From Gordius sp. MW1 (lineage: Eukaryota; Nematomorpha; Gordioida; Gordea; Gordiidae): 64,000 nt of DNA. Below are positions 22,483-37,200 of this stretch, in pieces. The stretch is taken from assembly GCA_964036665.1 (NCBI GenBank), contig OZ038527.1, positions 2,790,001 through 2,854,000 of the forward strand. The letters run 5' to 3'. The first letter of the stretch is position 1; each line of letters starts with the position of its first letter. The notes under the pieces were generated by a model. It had not been told where the DNA came from. It did no database searches and saw nothing but the letters and a program-made list of their open reading frames with translations. Made by a program: the position numbers and the translations under genes.

Positions 22483-25226
22483 CTTTATCATATATATACA
22501 CTATCAAATTTTTTACAATTAAAAAGTTTTTTAAAAATATGTTATTTTGCCTTAAAGTTTTGAGGAATGTCATAGAGGAAAGAGGAGGGGCTCTTTTTGA
22601 CATAATTATAATTTTAAAATTTAATTTTAAAATAATAACTAGCTACAATTTACTTCTGCAATTGCTGTAAATCTAGCATTTTAGAAAGGAAAATAATACA
22701 GCTTTGCACAGCTGCTTAAGATGTAACTCGTTGTTCGCCCCTGTTGATAGTTGTATGGGGAAACCTCTAAGTTGACTTATTAGTGTTATTATTTTAGTTA
22801 CTTCGGTATGAGCTTCGATTGGATTTGAAATTCTCCCAGTTACTTTATTATGCAAGCACCACATCCCCCCCCCCCCCCCTCCACAAGCTTCGAACACTGG
22901 CAGGCTTGTGTAATCCTACACCACATCGGAGGGTTGTGGATTGCATATATTTGATGAAAATAAGGTATTAATTAGCAACTTTCCAATTAACTTCCACATA
23001 CTACTGCATTTATTTTGAAAATTAAAACGTTAGTTTATTATTTAAAAGAGCTCTAATTTTAGGAAATTTAATGGTTATTGAATATGGGATGGGTCCAGGG
23101 GAAAAGAAAATCTGTCAAAAATAAAAGCGAAGGCCAAACATGCGATATGTTACTTTACAATTGCAATATTTGTGAAGTAGAGATTTAAACTTATAATAAA
23201 AACATGATTTCTTATATGTATACTCATACTCAATAATGTCTTCTTAAGTTCGACTTAATGCTGTTCAATTTTTAACTATCTACGTCTCTAAAATGTCGCA
23301 CCTGGACACCGAATCTGGCTGGAAAAATACCTTTAATACACAGCCAGAAAATTTTTTGCAAGCTATTCAACTAAGAGGATGCGCTTCAATAATTAGAAAA
23401 AAATTATAATAATGGCGGAGACCCTTGTCCTATTTACCTTAGCCATCACCCTAATTACCCCATTATTTCTATTTCTCTAAGCCCAACATTGTATCTTAAG
23501 TGCGCATTCTCCGTCTTATAGTTGTTACACGGCGAACCGCGAAGCCACACCAAAGCTCTTCCTCAAAAAACTGATGCTCACCATCAATAATAATAACAGA
23601 GTGCAATGGGAAGCAGTTATGTGGTATATAGCATGCTCTGCTAAAAGATGCGCTCCTGTTCTTATTACCCTCGATACTAAACTAGGTTCGCCCTCGGTAT
23701 GTATGTGTATCTGCATTCGATCTAATATATACCTTCTGCTTCACATAGTATCTACTATCTTCTAACCCCAGAATTATTACGCAAATTTAAAGCACAAAAA
23801 TCGGTCGTGGCTTATTCTCGTGGGAAGCATGGTTTCTGGATTTAGGGGAAATATAAAATCCGCACCTATAATAATAATAGTAATGAAGTGCAAAATACCT
23901 CAATGGGCTGTGGGTGAGGGAATTTATATAGGGCCGAAATTTTAATTAAAATGTTCTCTGTTAAATTTCGAGAGTAAGCCAAGGTTTTGATATTTATGTA
24001 TTAAAAATAATACAAAAATTTTATTGTTTTGCCAAATTTGTTTTAATATTTTCGGTACTTTAAATATAACTTGACCCAGTGGTTCTCAACTTCTAAATGG
24101 CCCGAGGTCTGAGCCAATTCACAGGCCATTTTTCCCACATTATGCTCAAATTTTGGAAATATTTAATGCTTTCGTTTTTCTATAAATACTCAATTATTCT
24201 AAAATAGGCATTCTCGCACGAAAATACTAATAGATGTCAGCTCTATCCACGTAAATATATTTAAACCTATAATCCGCATGCCCATCGCGCGTCATACAAT
24301 GAACGCTTTGCGCTCTCTCTGATGCTACTGCCATTGTTGGGATAGTAATAAGAGCGGGGCGGCATTAAGGGAAGGGGGTAGAGGGAGCGTCACTGAGCGG
24401 ATGGGGTAAGGGGGGGGGGGGAAGGGGTGGGGTGGAACGCGTTCATTTTCAATGTTTCCCATACAATATATCCTTTTTTCTCCCTCAACATATAAATTCA
24501 TATATATATGTGTTAATAGGTTGTCTTATATGGACAAATACGGCGCAGTTAATCCTTTTTCGAAACCACAAAATTTCAAAAAATATTAGTCGCAGATTCA
24601 TATATCGCGATGGTTCTCTTCGTCAAATAGCCAACTTGCCCGCCCTAACCCATATTACATAGACACCCGGGATTTCATTCGCACCCTAAGGCCGTCGACT
24701 AACTCACCACTCCCTACTCTCTGCTTTTTTAACCACCCGCACACAAAAAGCGACCAATTATAATTTACAGTCATCCCAGAAAGAGGATGTATCAAAGACC
24801 TCCACTTACCCGTTTTTTGCTTTGAGATAGTACCAAAATAAACCCCTACATTCATCATCGTCGGGTCTGTTCCAAAAAAACCTGCTGCCCAAACACGCTA
24901 ACACTGGTAAATACACACCTTACAACCAAAGTTACGTCGTCCCATAACTACTTTCTAACACTATAAACACAGTCCTCCCCCTCGTATACAAGTGTGTTTT
25001 TTACGCCACATCAGCGCGTCCCCGTCATTGAGCCATTTGATTGAACGAGTTTCGTACCATCCGAATTCCACAATTCGCCTTAGCGGAAAAGTTCCCTGTA
25101 CTGTTAGTCGTCTCGTCGTAAACAAAATAATGTATTTTCGCAAAATACTCATGCCGTACATAATTAATAGCTAGAGATTAGCGTGAATATGAATTAAGAC
25201 CCTACACCACGCCTTAGTTATAAGGT
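22483..25226. promoter_or_regulatory. 5' flank of the ONECUT gene
   Basis: No coding exon recognised. From about 23440 the sequence becomes less AT-rich, and a strongly purine-rich block with G-runs spans 24350-24440. The last kilobase lacks MITEs, unlike neighbouring DNA, which suggests constraint by promoter or 5' UTR function. No TATA box or start site can be assigned with confidence. Confidence 0.35.
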
Positions 25227-28200
25227 ATGGAACGCGTATCGCATAATTCTGAATTATTCTACGTTTCGGGCGACGGAGCTCTGCCGTCGTTGAAAAAAAT
25301 CATGGATCGTTCAGCCTATTCTGACGACGATTTAAACGGACCCGCCGCCACCATAACCATGATGACCAACTTTTTGGAGGAAGCAGTCATGGCCGCTGAC
25401 CAAATCGAAAATAACGCCGCGAGCCATGGAGGCAGCGACGATGATAAGCATAAAATATCGCATATGATCTCAATGCCCAAAACTTCTAATCGCCTATCGC
25501 CCACATCATTCACAAACATCTGTCAGGGTTTGGGTCTTTCCAACCAGGTCGGTAGCATGGAAATTGACGGCGATGCCTCATACGCAACTCTAACACCCCT
25601 TCAACCCTTAACAACCGTTTCCGATGGCCTGTTAACCGATCGCTTTTCGACAGACCTACTAAATTACCCGCAAAATATGGTAAACCCCCTCAATGAACAA
25701 TTACTACTGGACTTTCAAAAGGTTCAGCAACAACTCATCGCAAACAATAATGCTGATCTCTCGGCCCTTTACAACCAAATTTCACATGGCGCACCTCCGA
25801 TGGCGCCTGCCGTAAAAAATGACTTTGGATTGGCGAATTACGACGATTCACTGGGGCAAAAGGTTATATACCTAGAAAACGATTCTAAAGCAACGCCATA
25901 TGTCAATAACATCACGGATTTTGTGGCGGAAGCCGGGGAGAGATTTGGGAATTACGGCAATATCCAGCAAATTGCACCCTTTTTGGCGGAGAATTTGAGG
26001 TATCTTAACGAAAATTTCCCCATTTCCGACGATTTCAAGGATAAACAGCACAACCTTTTGCTTAACTCGGGCCCTACCAATTTAGCAGTTATGAATCAGG
26101 GTGGTAAGTCGATCAATTTGCTGGAATCCATTAATTCCAGCACTTATCAGCTCCTTAACAACAGCGGCGGCTCTAATTTTACCCCGTTAAACTTGATCGA
26201 TTCCTATCAGTACGAAAAGTTAACCGCCCTAGGCTTAAATTTTCCCTACTCCGGTATTTCCCTTAATAATAGCCTTGGCAATTGCCCGTCCGACCTAAAC
26301 GTTCAATCGGATGACTTCAATTTACGTTATCAATCATTAAATTCTTCCTCGATATCTTCCAGCGCCGATCTAAAGACGGCAATTGAAATTGATCACTTCA
26401 ACTACATACAACATCACCTACAATTCCAAAATAATGGGACTTTCGGTGCTCCACAAAATGGCTTTCAGCAAGCCCACCTGATTCATTCCCAGCAAGACAA
26501 GGACCTCGACGCTAATCAATTACTTATGATGGCCAATGAAATGGATAACTTACCTTCGACGCAAGCGAGCAATCAAATAGTATCTCTAGAGGATTTTATT
26601 GCCAACAATCATCAACTATTGTTGGGCAATTCGGAACTCGCCCAAAATGCCGAATTTAATAACCCATATGGTCTGGGTCAAAAATTGAGTCAGGAAACGA
26701 GTGGTTCGAGTAACGTTGTCATACATCATCACGGTCTATCGTCCGAACAACTTCCTTCCATTAACATGCCCACAAAAAAAAGAAATACGACTTTTAACAA
26801 TCGCACTCTCAATAAGGTGCCATCACCTAATCTTAGTAATGCCAAATCCATATCCAACGATGGCCATAGATACACGCATCACGACCAAATGGTGCTCCAG
26901 GCTCAGTTTTACAATAACCAGCTAGTTACCGACTTGCAAGTCCATCCACTCCACTCACATTCCCCCTCTAAAGCCCAACAGCAGCATCAGCAACAAATTT
27001 TAAACGCCGGTGTCTCGACGGTAGATTTAGTGGAACTGGGAATACTGGAACAACAACGGAGAATTGAAAATAATGGTAACGAAGCTTCTAGTCTTAGCAC
27101 TACGAGCGCCAAACAGTTGGCACACGATCAACACGGTAACTTTGAATCGGATGACTGTAAGTTACCCAATATAGTTGTCATTAAGAATGACATGTTGGAG
27201 GCGATGAAGAAAAATTCGAAGAAAGCTCACCTATTGCAAAACAGTTCCAGCCACATGATATCAGCCGTCGGATCATCTAATTTAGGAAGCAACATTTTTT
27301 CGTACGGCGGAACGAGTGGTTCGCCCGGCAACACATTTTTTAATTTAAACTTGAGTCAGCACCTCTCGATCGCAGGCCTGGACGTAGCCGCAACGACGCC
27401 AATTAACGCGTCTTCGGGGGCAACAGCTGCCATAGAAGCTGCGATTCTCAACAATGCCATGCGAAATTTTGGTCAACACCACCACAACTTACCCCAGCCT
27501 TTATTGCTCGAAAGTTCGTCTCTAACCTCGTCCCCGGCTTGTTCGCCTTGTTCTACCCCAACCCTTCCCCCTTCAGCTCTCGTGAGACCGAATTGTGGCT
27601 CGTCCAACGATTCTGGCTCTCTAACAACGACAGGCAAAGCGTTATCCACATCGACTCAGCAAGTGAGTCGTAAAAGTCGTTCGCATCACGCCAAATCTGG
27701 GGCATCAAGTAAAAATAATCGTACCTCCAAAACTAATGTGGGCATAGTTGAGGAAGATGGCATAGTGGCTATGTCCCCGGACGACGCTATCCTCGACATA
27801 AAATCATCTCATGCCCGATCCAACCATTCAACAAGTCACAACGGGTCCGCGGTTGGCGACGAATTGGAGGAAATCAATACCAAAGACTTGGCGCAACGCA
27901 TATCCAGCGAACTTAAACGGTACAGCATACCACAGGCCGTGTTTGCACAAAGAGTCTTGTGCCGGAGTCAAGGTACCCTGAGTGACCTGTTACGCAATCC
28001 CAAACCCTGGAGTAAATTAAAATCGGGTCGAGAAACGTTTAGACGCATGTCCAAATGGCTTGACGAACCCGAGTTTCAGAGGATGTCCTCTCTCCGATTA
28101 GCTGGAAAAAGTTAGTAGCTATGACTATAAGTTTTTAACTTTATTGAATAAACATAAATATGACCTATTGATGAATAAGTGGTTCATCTGAAGGTCAGGT

Positions 28201-31200
28201 GAGTTAGCAATGATACCTACAATGTCAATGTTTTAGTAATACAAAATCAATATCATTTTGTTACGAAAGCGGGCGTAATTTGACATGAGGTGTGTTGATG
28301 ATATCAATAAGGTATGGTTAAATATATCACAAGAAGGGGGATATTTAAGAGTGTCAAGCTTAGTAAAAGGGTCGTTAATAAGGGGTGGACGTTTAAAAAC
28401 TCCGATAATTTCAGCTAATCCCCCCGCGGCTCTCCATTTCATCTTGGCCCTGGCCCTGGGTGATACGATATGTATTAGTAGGTGTGAGACACTTAAGCAG
28501 CAAGAGGGGTGAGGAAGGGGGACCATATGATATATCCTCTGAACCCTTCCTGCTGTCCATTCCAAATATTGATTGCATATGATCAATAAATCAATTATAA
28601 TTTTAGTCGATAAAATGTTTCGATTTCCAATTTTTATCCCATTATTTCACCCCCTTGCTTGCCTGCCTACCCTGGTCGGCTATGTATTACAAGCACATAT
28701 CATCTAGCAAAATATTATAACTAATCGATGAAAAATTGACATTTGTTCGTTTTTTTGCACCCCAATACCTTTCTCAGTCCAAATTTATAAGTAAATCTAG
28801 ATAATTTTAATTTTATAGGCCATACTGTTAAATCCTAGGCATTTAAGAAGATTCAAAAATTATTCAATTATTACGTTCGTACATTATTGGCACATGGGAT
28901 CCATTTATTACATCTCAATTAAAACTGTTGTCCATATACTTTAATTTCAGCAAATTCTTTCCAATTATTCTTGACACTAGCAACTAAGGGATATGTATCC
29001 GTAAGTTTTTACTTATTCTTGTGCGTGATCTGACTTTTAAAAATCTTAAATATTTTACTTTCATTTTCATGCACACTACGAACGTAAAATTCTGGTCAGC
29101 TCGGTTAAAAATAACAATCCGCCTATAAATTACCCATCGCACCATAAAATTTTGGATTATTATTTTTATACGGTATACCCTCTATTCTCTAATTCGAAGG
29201 GTGGACGTGGTTTAGGCATTTTGAGCTGGCATAAAATTGACACCGGTAAGGGAAGGGCGGGTGCTTAAGACTTAAAAGCCTTACTTGATTTACGCTCATT
29301 TCGCACGCACGCACCACAAAAAAACGTCAAAAATACGCTTAACTAACGTGTGAGTGAGTCGAACAAATCTAGGGCAAGCATAACGCGTTAGTTGTAAATA
29401 GGAGAGAGAGAGCGAGAGCGAACGTACGCTGTTTGTGAGCGATGGGATTGCTTTAGCGAATAGCGCGTCAGCTACACTCATTATGCGCTACTTGCTAGGT
29501 TTGATTGACATAACAACACTCAACAACTTGCTTTCCTTACCCTTTATATATAACTAAATAGTAAATACTAACTTTGCCCGATTCCCCCCCCCTCGTGAAA
29601 ATCCTGGCTAGGAGGCTGGCGCTAGTGCTATTTTTCTTTTGTTATTTAGCCCAACATTTTGATTAAGTTGAGAGAGGCATAGCCAGAGAATGTTAAATAA
29701 AGATTTATGTTAGGGCAGAATGTTTTCACGGTTTTTAAGCAGAATTTAGCAGTCCACCTCTTGTAGCATTTATTAAGGGATTAGGTTCATATTCTTATTT
29801 GTTTCGGATGGCAAACAACTACGGTCATGCGCCTTCTTTAACTTAGGAAAAATTAATTTGATGATATTTTGTTTCCAGCCCTATTGAAAGCAAACTATGT
29901 TATAAAATCTAATATTCAGCTAGATTTCAAACGGTCGTCAATATTTTTTAGTAACTTAAATTAGCTTTATTAAAACAATTTACATTTACATGGGCGTCGC
30001 CAGCATTGGGATTAGAGGATGGCAATAATGATTTAGGGAGGGGCAAAATGATCATTTTTGAAATTTTAGCCATAATTATAATAAATATAAAATGGATTTA
30101 GGTAGCAGTCCCTCCCCCCCCCCACCTGCTAGGCCCATGAATATATGTACATATTTATTATTTCACACCTCTTGATTGCTACTTTAAAGTAACTGCTATA
30201 GCATAAATTACATTTTGTATTAATAATATGCCATTATACTTTTAGGGCAACTTTTAAATTATAGTCCCCAACTGCTTAGGCCATTACCATTGCAAACAAC
30301 AACTCTAGCGCTAAATTTATTTATTGGGAGTTAAATAACAATAAATAGAAGGAAATATTGATACCTATTACATAACCCATAAATTGCATAGCAATTAATA
30401 ATTTTAAGGGTTCTATTCAAAATATTATGTCAGGGATTGTATTCGAGTGGAGATTTTTTGGCAAACAAGCATTTGCTCAGTAGCACCTTCATATGTACTA
30501 GCGTGCGTTACTTAAAACGCTATTTTTTATACTGCGAAAAAGGCAACAGATACGTAGATAGCCTTTTAACAAATTCGCTCACACGCATTTTCCGGTTTCC
30601 CATGGCTCAGCCAATGGTAGCTAGTCCATACATTTGGAGGCACGAAGGTAGGTTTTAATGGAAGGTGGAGATAGGCCCAGAGAGGGGAAGAAACTAATTT
30701 AGTCAGTCCTAAGGAGGGCACAAATATCGATCGATTTTATCTTTTGCGTCGGGACAACCCTCAAAATTACATGCGTATTTAGGTTACTTAAGGTGGAGGG
30801 GGGGGGGGGCAAGCAGAGCTAAAGGCCCTGGGGGCTCGACAATACGAAAAAATTTAACGAGAAGCCTCATAGCCTTTACAGTGTGGGAGTGTGGGGTAGG
30901 TTAAGCCTTTTGTAATTTACTCTCTCCCCTTACTCCTCCCCCCCTCCCTCGAGGCCAAGCACCCTTCGGTCCCTTTAAAACCACCCTTATTTAGCCGTAA
31001 TACAGCAAATAAAATTATCGATCGGTGATAGCAAGTAGCGAGCGGAATTAATGAAGGGGGGAAAGCAGGGGTGAGCTTGGGGACACTGGAGCGCTATATA
31101 TTGTGCTCGGACGAAATAACAGGATTCACGTCCGGTTTAATGGCAAATGAATGGGCTTCTTAGTAAGAATAGGGAGAGAAAATTAATGAGGAAACCAAGG

Positions 31201-34200
31201 ATACGTGTGTAATCCTCATTTTTAAATATTTCAATAAGAAAATTGTTACGATTTATATATTAATTCTGACACGTTTTTGTAAATTTATCTAGGTATATAA
31301 GTTTAATTCATTGGATTTCAAAATCTTAATTTAATATATTTTATGGTTTCTTATATGGTATCCCTCTATACCTCCCAATTTGTTCACCCCCTATACGAGA
31401 ATAATATAATTATTATAAATTTGATTTATTGTACAAAGGTTTTTACTATTTGCGACAGAATTTAGCACAACATTAATTTATAATTTAGTTTCCTAATATA
31501 TAAATTCATTTTTACATTTAATGTCATTTAGCCTCCTCAAAAAATAGAATCGTTATAATCAAATTTTTTTAAAAAAATATAAATTAAGAAGTGAGTAATT
31601 TATGAATTTGCTCATAAATTATGAAACTTATTGTGTATGCTGGGGACCGTAACAAATTCAAAAAATACTTCATATAAATAAATTTGGCATGCATGGACTA
31701 TTTTGATATTTGTTTGTTAAAAATGATAAATATGTTACAGATTATTTAAATCACCCGCCACTTTTATCATTGGGGTTTTGCTCTTTGGAAAAAATAGCAG
31801 TTGCTTCAATCTGGTTTGCACTGTAATTACTCTAAATTACTTTATTATAGTAGTCTAAAAAAAGTAAAATATACTTGATTTAATTGATACTATTACCCTA
31901 AAATTACGTTTAAAAATAGACAAGAAACAATGATGATCCAAAAATACCAATCCGACAAACTTTTGATAAATTTTTAATTTCTCCAAGCTATAATATTTGT
32001 TTTGAATCTGCTATACGTAATTTGATCTAATAAAGTTGGCAATGCCATATGCCTGCCTGCACACTTATTAAAACCTATCAAGTAGCAAATAGTCTAAATT
32101 TACAAATAACATGGCATTCTGCGAAACTATAAAGTAATAGTAAAACTGGCTCAGACCTTAATATTCTTTTGGAAAAACGCAAAACAATTTGGTATTAAAA
32201 TTCATACGTTTATAAGATCTTGACCACAAACATGGCCGTAGCCACGGGGGTTGCCCCTGGGCGCTAGAGTTGAAAATGTTTATAAAATTGAATGACAAAA
32301 AACTAACATATAATTCAACCTACTAGTTTTTAAAAAAATCACCTCTTTATGCGCGTTTTGATGCCCTGTACAGTAAGTATGCGCATTTAACAGTTATAAT
32401 ATTGACGAGTTTGAGTGTGTATGTACTACTACGTGACTTTAAACCAATTTTAAAGTGTCCATCAAGCGAGGCCCACAAAATAGCCTCGAGACCAGCGTAC
32501 CCGGGCTCGATACCAGGACTAATGGCCCGCCCTCGGCTAACAATAAGCTATGTGGTGGAAACCTTCTGCACGCCAACAATTCTATAACGATAACCTATGC
32601 TCCCGTCATTGTCCCCAACGCAACCCTTTCTGGTGATTCAATTTCTCGATTTTTACGTATATCCTCATGGGCGTAGCCAGCATTGGAATTAGAGGGGAGG
32701 CAACAATGATTTAGGGAGGGGCAAAATGATAAATTTTAAATTATTAACCCTTAATTTTAATATGTTTCAAATAATTTTTGGATTTAGAGGAAGGCAACCA
32801 CCCCTCCCTGCCTCCCCCTGGCTACGCCCACCTATTTCCTCTCCTTAGGTCTGACAAGGGCGCCAACAATTTCTTTTTAGGATTTTAATTTACATTTTGT
32901 TCCTCTCTAAATCATTAACATTCCCTTGTCCATCGGCTATGCCCATGGACACCCCTCCCCCTCGTTCAGGTATCGAGCCCTAAATCGATTTAGCACTGTG
33001 ACATATAGCAGTTAGGTGGTGTCCTTACCTAAAAAAATAATTGGTCTTTTACCTGTTACTATTTAAAAATTCTTGATAGAAACTTATGGAATTAATATTA
33101 TTTTTAGGAGTTAGGGACACTTGTAATAGAAATTGAAACGTTCTTAACAAATAAATTGTTGGATATTGAATAAGGACATTAGGAAATGTAAAATGATAAT
33201 CGTTGCAAAAAAAGTGCTAACACCGAATGTTAATTTTTGTGGATTTTCTTTTTAAACATTATTAAATATTACCTCAAATAATAAAATCACTTTGAATACT
33301 TTTTTAACTTATTTTATTCCATGCACGTTGTTGTTAATTTCTAACAATTGCTATTTTTATATGCAGCAATCGGAAAAGTCGATGCCAACAATCTTAGAAA
33401 CAAGGGTAAAATTATATTTTTATATTATATCATGTGAATTCCTTCTATCAGTATTAAAATTATGCGATCTAATTTATTATAATTTCATATACCTAAAAAG
33501 CGTAAAATATTTATGAAAAATTTTGATGCAAATGAATCATAGTTTATTTTAGTATAAATTGATGTTTGTCAATAAATAGCATGGCATGAGCATGGGCGTA
33601 GCCAGGGCTGGATTTAGAGGGAGGCAATAATGATTTAGGGAGGGGCAAAATGATAATTTTTGAAATTTTGACCATAATTTAAACAAATTTTTGGATTTAG
33701 AGGGGAGCAGCAGCACCTCCCTGCCCCCCCCCCCTTCTTGGCTACGCCCATGCATAAAGGTCAGGATATTGTAATTTGCCTTTCAATTTATTGTCCAAAT
33801 ACTATACATTCTTTTGACACAAATGCGTTTGCTTTCATTAATTTCCAATTAAGGGCCTTTTTTATTTTCATAAATCAGAGTAATACATAAAATCTTTGTG
33901 CAAAGATAGGTGTTCCAATAATATCCATCGGTCGTCAATGTCATTTGTTTAAGTGTAAATTCATATAAACTTGTGAATCGTCTGTTTAAAATTTATTTGG
34001 TTTATTTCTATGTTAAAATATTTCAAATAATAACTCATTTTCCCCTTCAACTAACTCTTTTTTAGTCGTACTGAGAACAGCAAAAGTTGGCCTTTCTTTT
34101 GTCATAATTTTATTCCTTAGTTCTGTTCACAAAGCTACGGCTTGGCATATAAAATGAGATTACAAGTCATTTTTTGCTAGAAATTGGGATCAAAATCTTT

Positions 34201-37200
34201 TGAACCCTTTCATGATATTAAGAAAATTTAGAAGTCCCAGCAAAATCCTAAATTATTCATCTACTAAAAAAATTCGAGAATTAAGGTCATATGAGACTGC
34301 TGGCGGAGACAGGATTGCACAGCAATTAATTAAGATTATATAAATCAGTGGCGTTTTGATTCCGCCTCTAGTCTTGTTTCCAAGAGCGCAATTTACAATG
34401 AGCTCCTCAAAATTTTCTAAATATGCCAATCAGGACCATTGTTTAAACTAGAGATATGCACGCGTCTTTTAGGCTTGGTTGGCTCTTCAGTACAAAAAAT
34501 GAGCCCGACTGGCTATTTTTTTGCAAAACACGCAACCAGTCTAAACCCACTTCCAAAAAAAATTCTTTTACATTGCTGCGTTTGAATGCACCTATTTTTT
34601 CAATATTAAAACTTTTATTTCGTTATATGCATTTGTTAAAAAATCGAATCGGGGTCAAACGTTATAAAGACACTAATTATAAAAAACACCAACCCTAACC
34701 CTATTATAGAGTACCCTAATTATGAATTGATACCTTCAGATCTACCTAAATTAAAAGCTTATATCATAATTCAAAAGCTTATATATCATAATTTTTATAG
34801 AAATTTTTAGGTATTTTTAGGTGTTTTATAATTACTGTCTTTATAACGTTTGACTTGGTACGAAAAAATCATCAGCCTTAAAAAGATTTTATTTCTTCCA
34901 ACAAGCGATGTTTTATTTTCACTACTAGCACCTGTAGCTGCATAAACCATTTAGCTTAAGTTTAATTGGAAACTTGATAGATTTTATTCAACTTATTAAA
35001 AAAATTAAACCTTCCTCCACAATTTAAAAATCATAACTTCTATGAATAAAAGATGAGGAAACATTAATATTGATTGAAATTATCATTGTATGAATTAAAT
35101 AATTATGAATTTAAATAAACTTTAAAATACACCATAACTTACAGATTAAAAATAAAAATGAAAATATCATTAAAAAAAATTTGCTAGGTGGAGCCAAGCT
35201 TAGTTATAACTAGGCCCGATCCGAGCCCTTTTAGTTTTTTGAATTAAAATGCTTTAGTATGAAAATAAATTATATATAAAAGTTAAACGTTTTGAAAAAT
35301 TAAATATTAATTATTTTTATCATTGAAATTTGGCTTGTATTAACATCTTTCTATTCTATTGTAAAGTTGCAAAATTTCTTTTTATTTTAAAACATTAGGA
35401 ACGGAATTTTTTTGCATAAATAGTCTTGAAATTTGTAGAATTCTATCTAAAAATAAATCTCATGTTAATTGAGGTAATTAATTATTTCAATAAGCGTAAC
35501 ACTAACAATAATATTTACATTTTTTTCCTTATAATTCTGAAAAAAAATTAAATATTTTTGTCCCTTGCCTACCCCATTGGCATCTCATCACGGAATTTAA
35601 TTATGTTTAGGATTTAAGTGAAATTTTGACGAATTTATTCCTTCTATAAACAACTTTTGAGCGTGAGATACAATTAATAGTATGAATTATCGTAAAACTA
35701 GTTACATCCTCAGCCTAGCTAAGTTCCTCTAAACTAAGCTCACTTTTTGGTACAGATTTTCAGTTTGGAGTTGGATCGGAGTAGCGTAAAATACTAGCTA
35801 TATATGATGAGGCGTCGTAATAAAAAAAAACGAAATGCAGATGCATTTAATTAAAAATTCCGTTGCCAGGCTTTTTTCTACTTTCTAGTATTTCCTCGCG
35901 CTCCTCTGCCTGTGTTATTATTTCACAACCTCATAAAGGATAGTCTATTGACTGATAGCCACAGTTATTCGCTCTAAAACTTGATAAATCATGCTAGTTT
36001 AATTGAGATTCAAATGTTTTGCTCGTAGGAATTGCTAACTATTGCTAATTAAATTTCAATTTAACTTTCAATCGTGGTGAGCTACTGTAACTAGGCTTTA
36101 GATTTATCATTAATTTATCGCTCTAAAAATACAATTTGTAAACTTTTATTGCGTTGCAAAGAGTTAGTTTTGTAACGGATCTTAAATCAAAAATTTACAC
36201 CATTCTTTATGTATTCATATCCTAAATTTTTTCTATGTTATCTTAGCAATTTATTAAACATTGGCCAGGGAATTGAGAAGGAATCCATAATTTCGAAATT
36301 ATGCCTAAAAATAATAAAAGAAGGCAACCTTCAATATAAAGAATTTCTGTTTTGATCTCTTTTTATACCCTTTATTTTTTCAAGTATGTTATTATTTAAA
36401 ACATTTTTTCCTTTTGCTTGTTAACTATTTATAAACTCGCATGGATTAAATCAAATGGGACGCTTTAATTAAAATTGTAGTAAGATAAATTGAAACTGCG
36501 GCTTGAAAAAGTAGTCGGCAGGGCTTGGGTAGGTCCAAAGATTATAAACAGATTTTTGACAGTCGAACTCTGACAAAATATAAAAAAGCAAATTTTACTA
36601 TACCGACTAGCTGTTCTTGCATTTCAATATTAACAATTGCTTAAATATATACTAAGCTTTGAATTTCATTAATTAGGGGCATGTCATTATGTAAATAAAA
36701 AGTATGAATTTAGCTTTTTGTTACCCTTTAACCAAACATCTTCACAACCTTGACTTCGAACTATTATATACAAGTCTTAATTATTTTTAACCAGTTTACC
36801 TTTTACTAACCTAACATTTAGGTGTTAAAGGTGCATTTCTCCAATTTTTCATTTATAATTAGAAATCAAGGATATCATTTTCTGATCTTGCTATTGATTA
36901 GCTTTGTCATTAACACACCCCAACAAGTGTTATATAGGTGACATTTGTACCTTAATCTTCGCAACGATGTACTAAATTGCGGCAACTTTTAGAATCATAA
37001 ATATCTAAATGCCAATTTTTTAACAATTTTGTTTAATGAATGATGAGAATCATAATTTCATAAAGAACTTTCGAATTTTTAGAACATAACCTTATCAAAT
37101 TATTACTGATGAAAGGTTAAACAATAAGATAGATAGATCTCGGATTTTTTTCAAGTTTTATGTTTTGCAAAAATTTTACTATCAGTTGTTTAAAAATAGA

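Noticed and set aside
22861..22960. SINE-like B box near GTGTTCGAAGCTTG on the minus strand
   Set aside because: No convincing A box or repeat copy; a C-run makes the surroundings low complexity.
32455..32560. tRNA-SINE-like stretch with CCCGGGCTCGATACCAGG
   Set aside because: Only a B-box-like match was found; no A box, tail or second copy was seen in the window.
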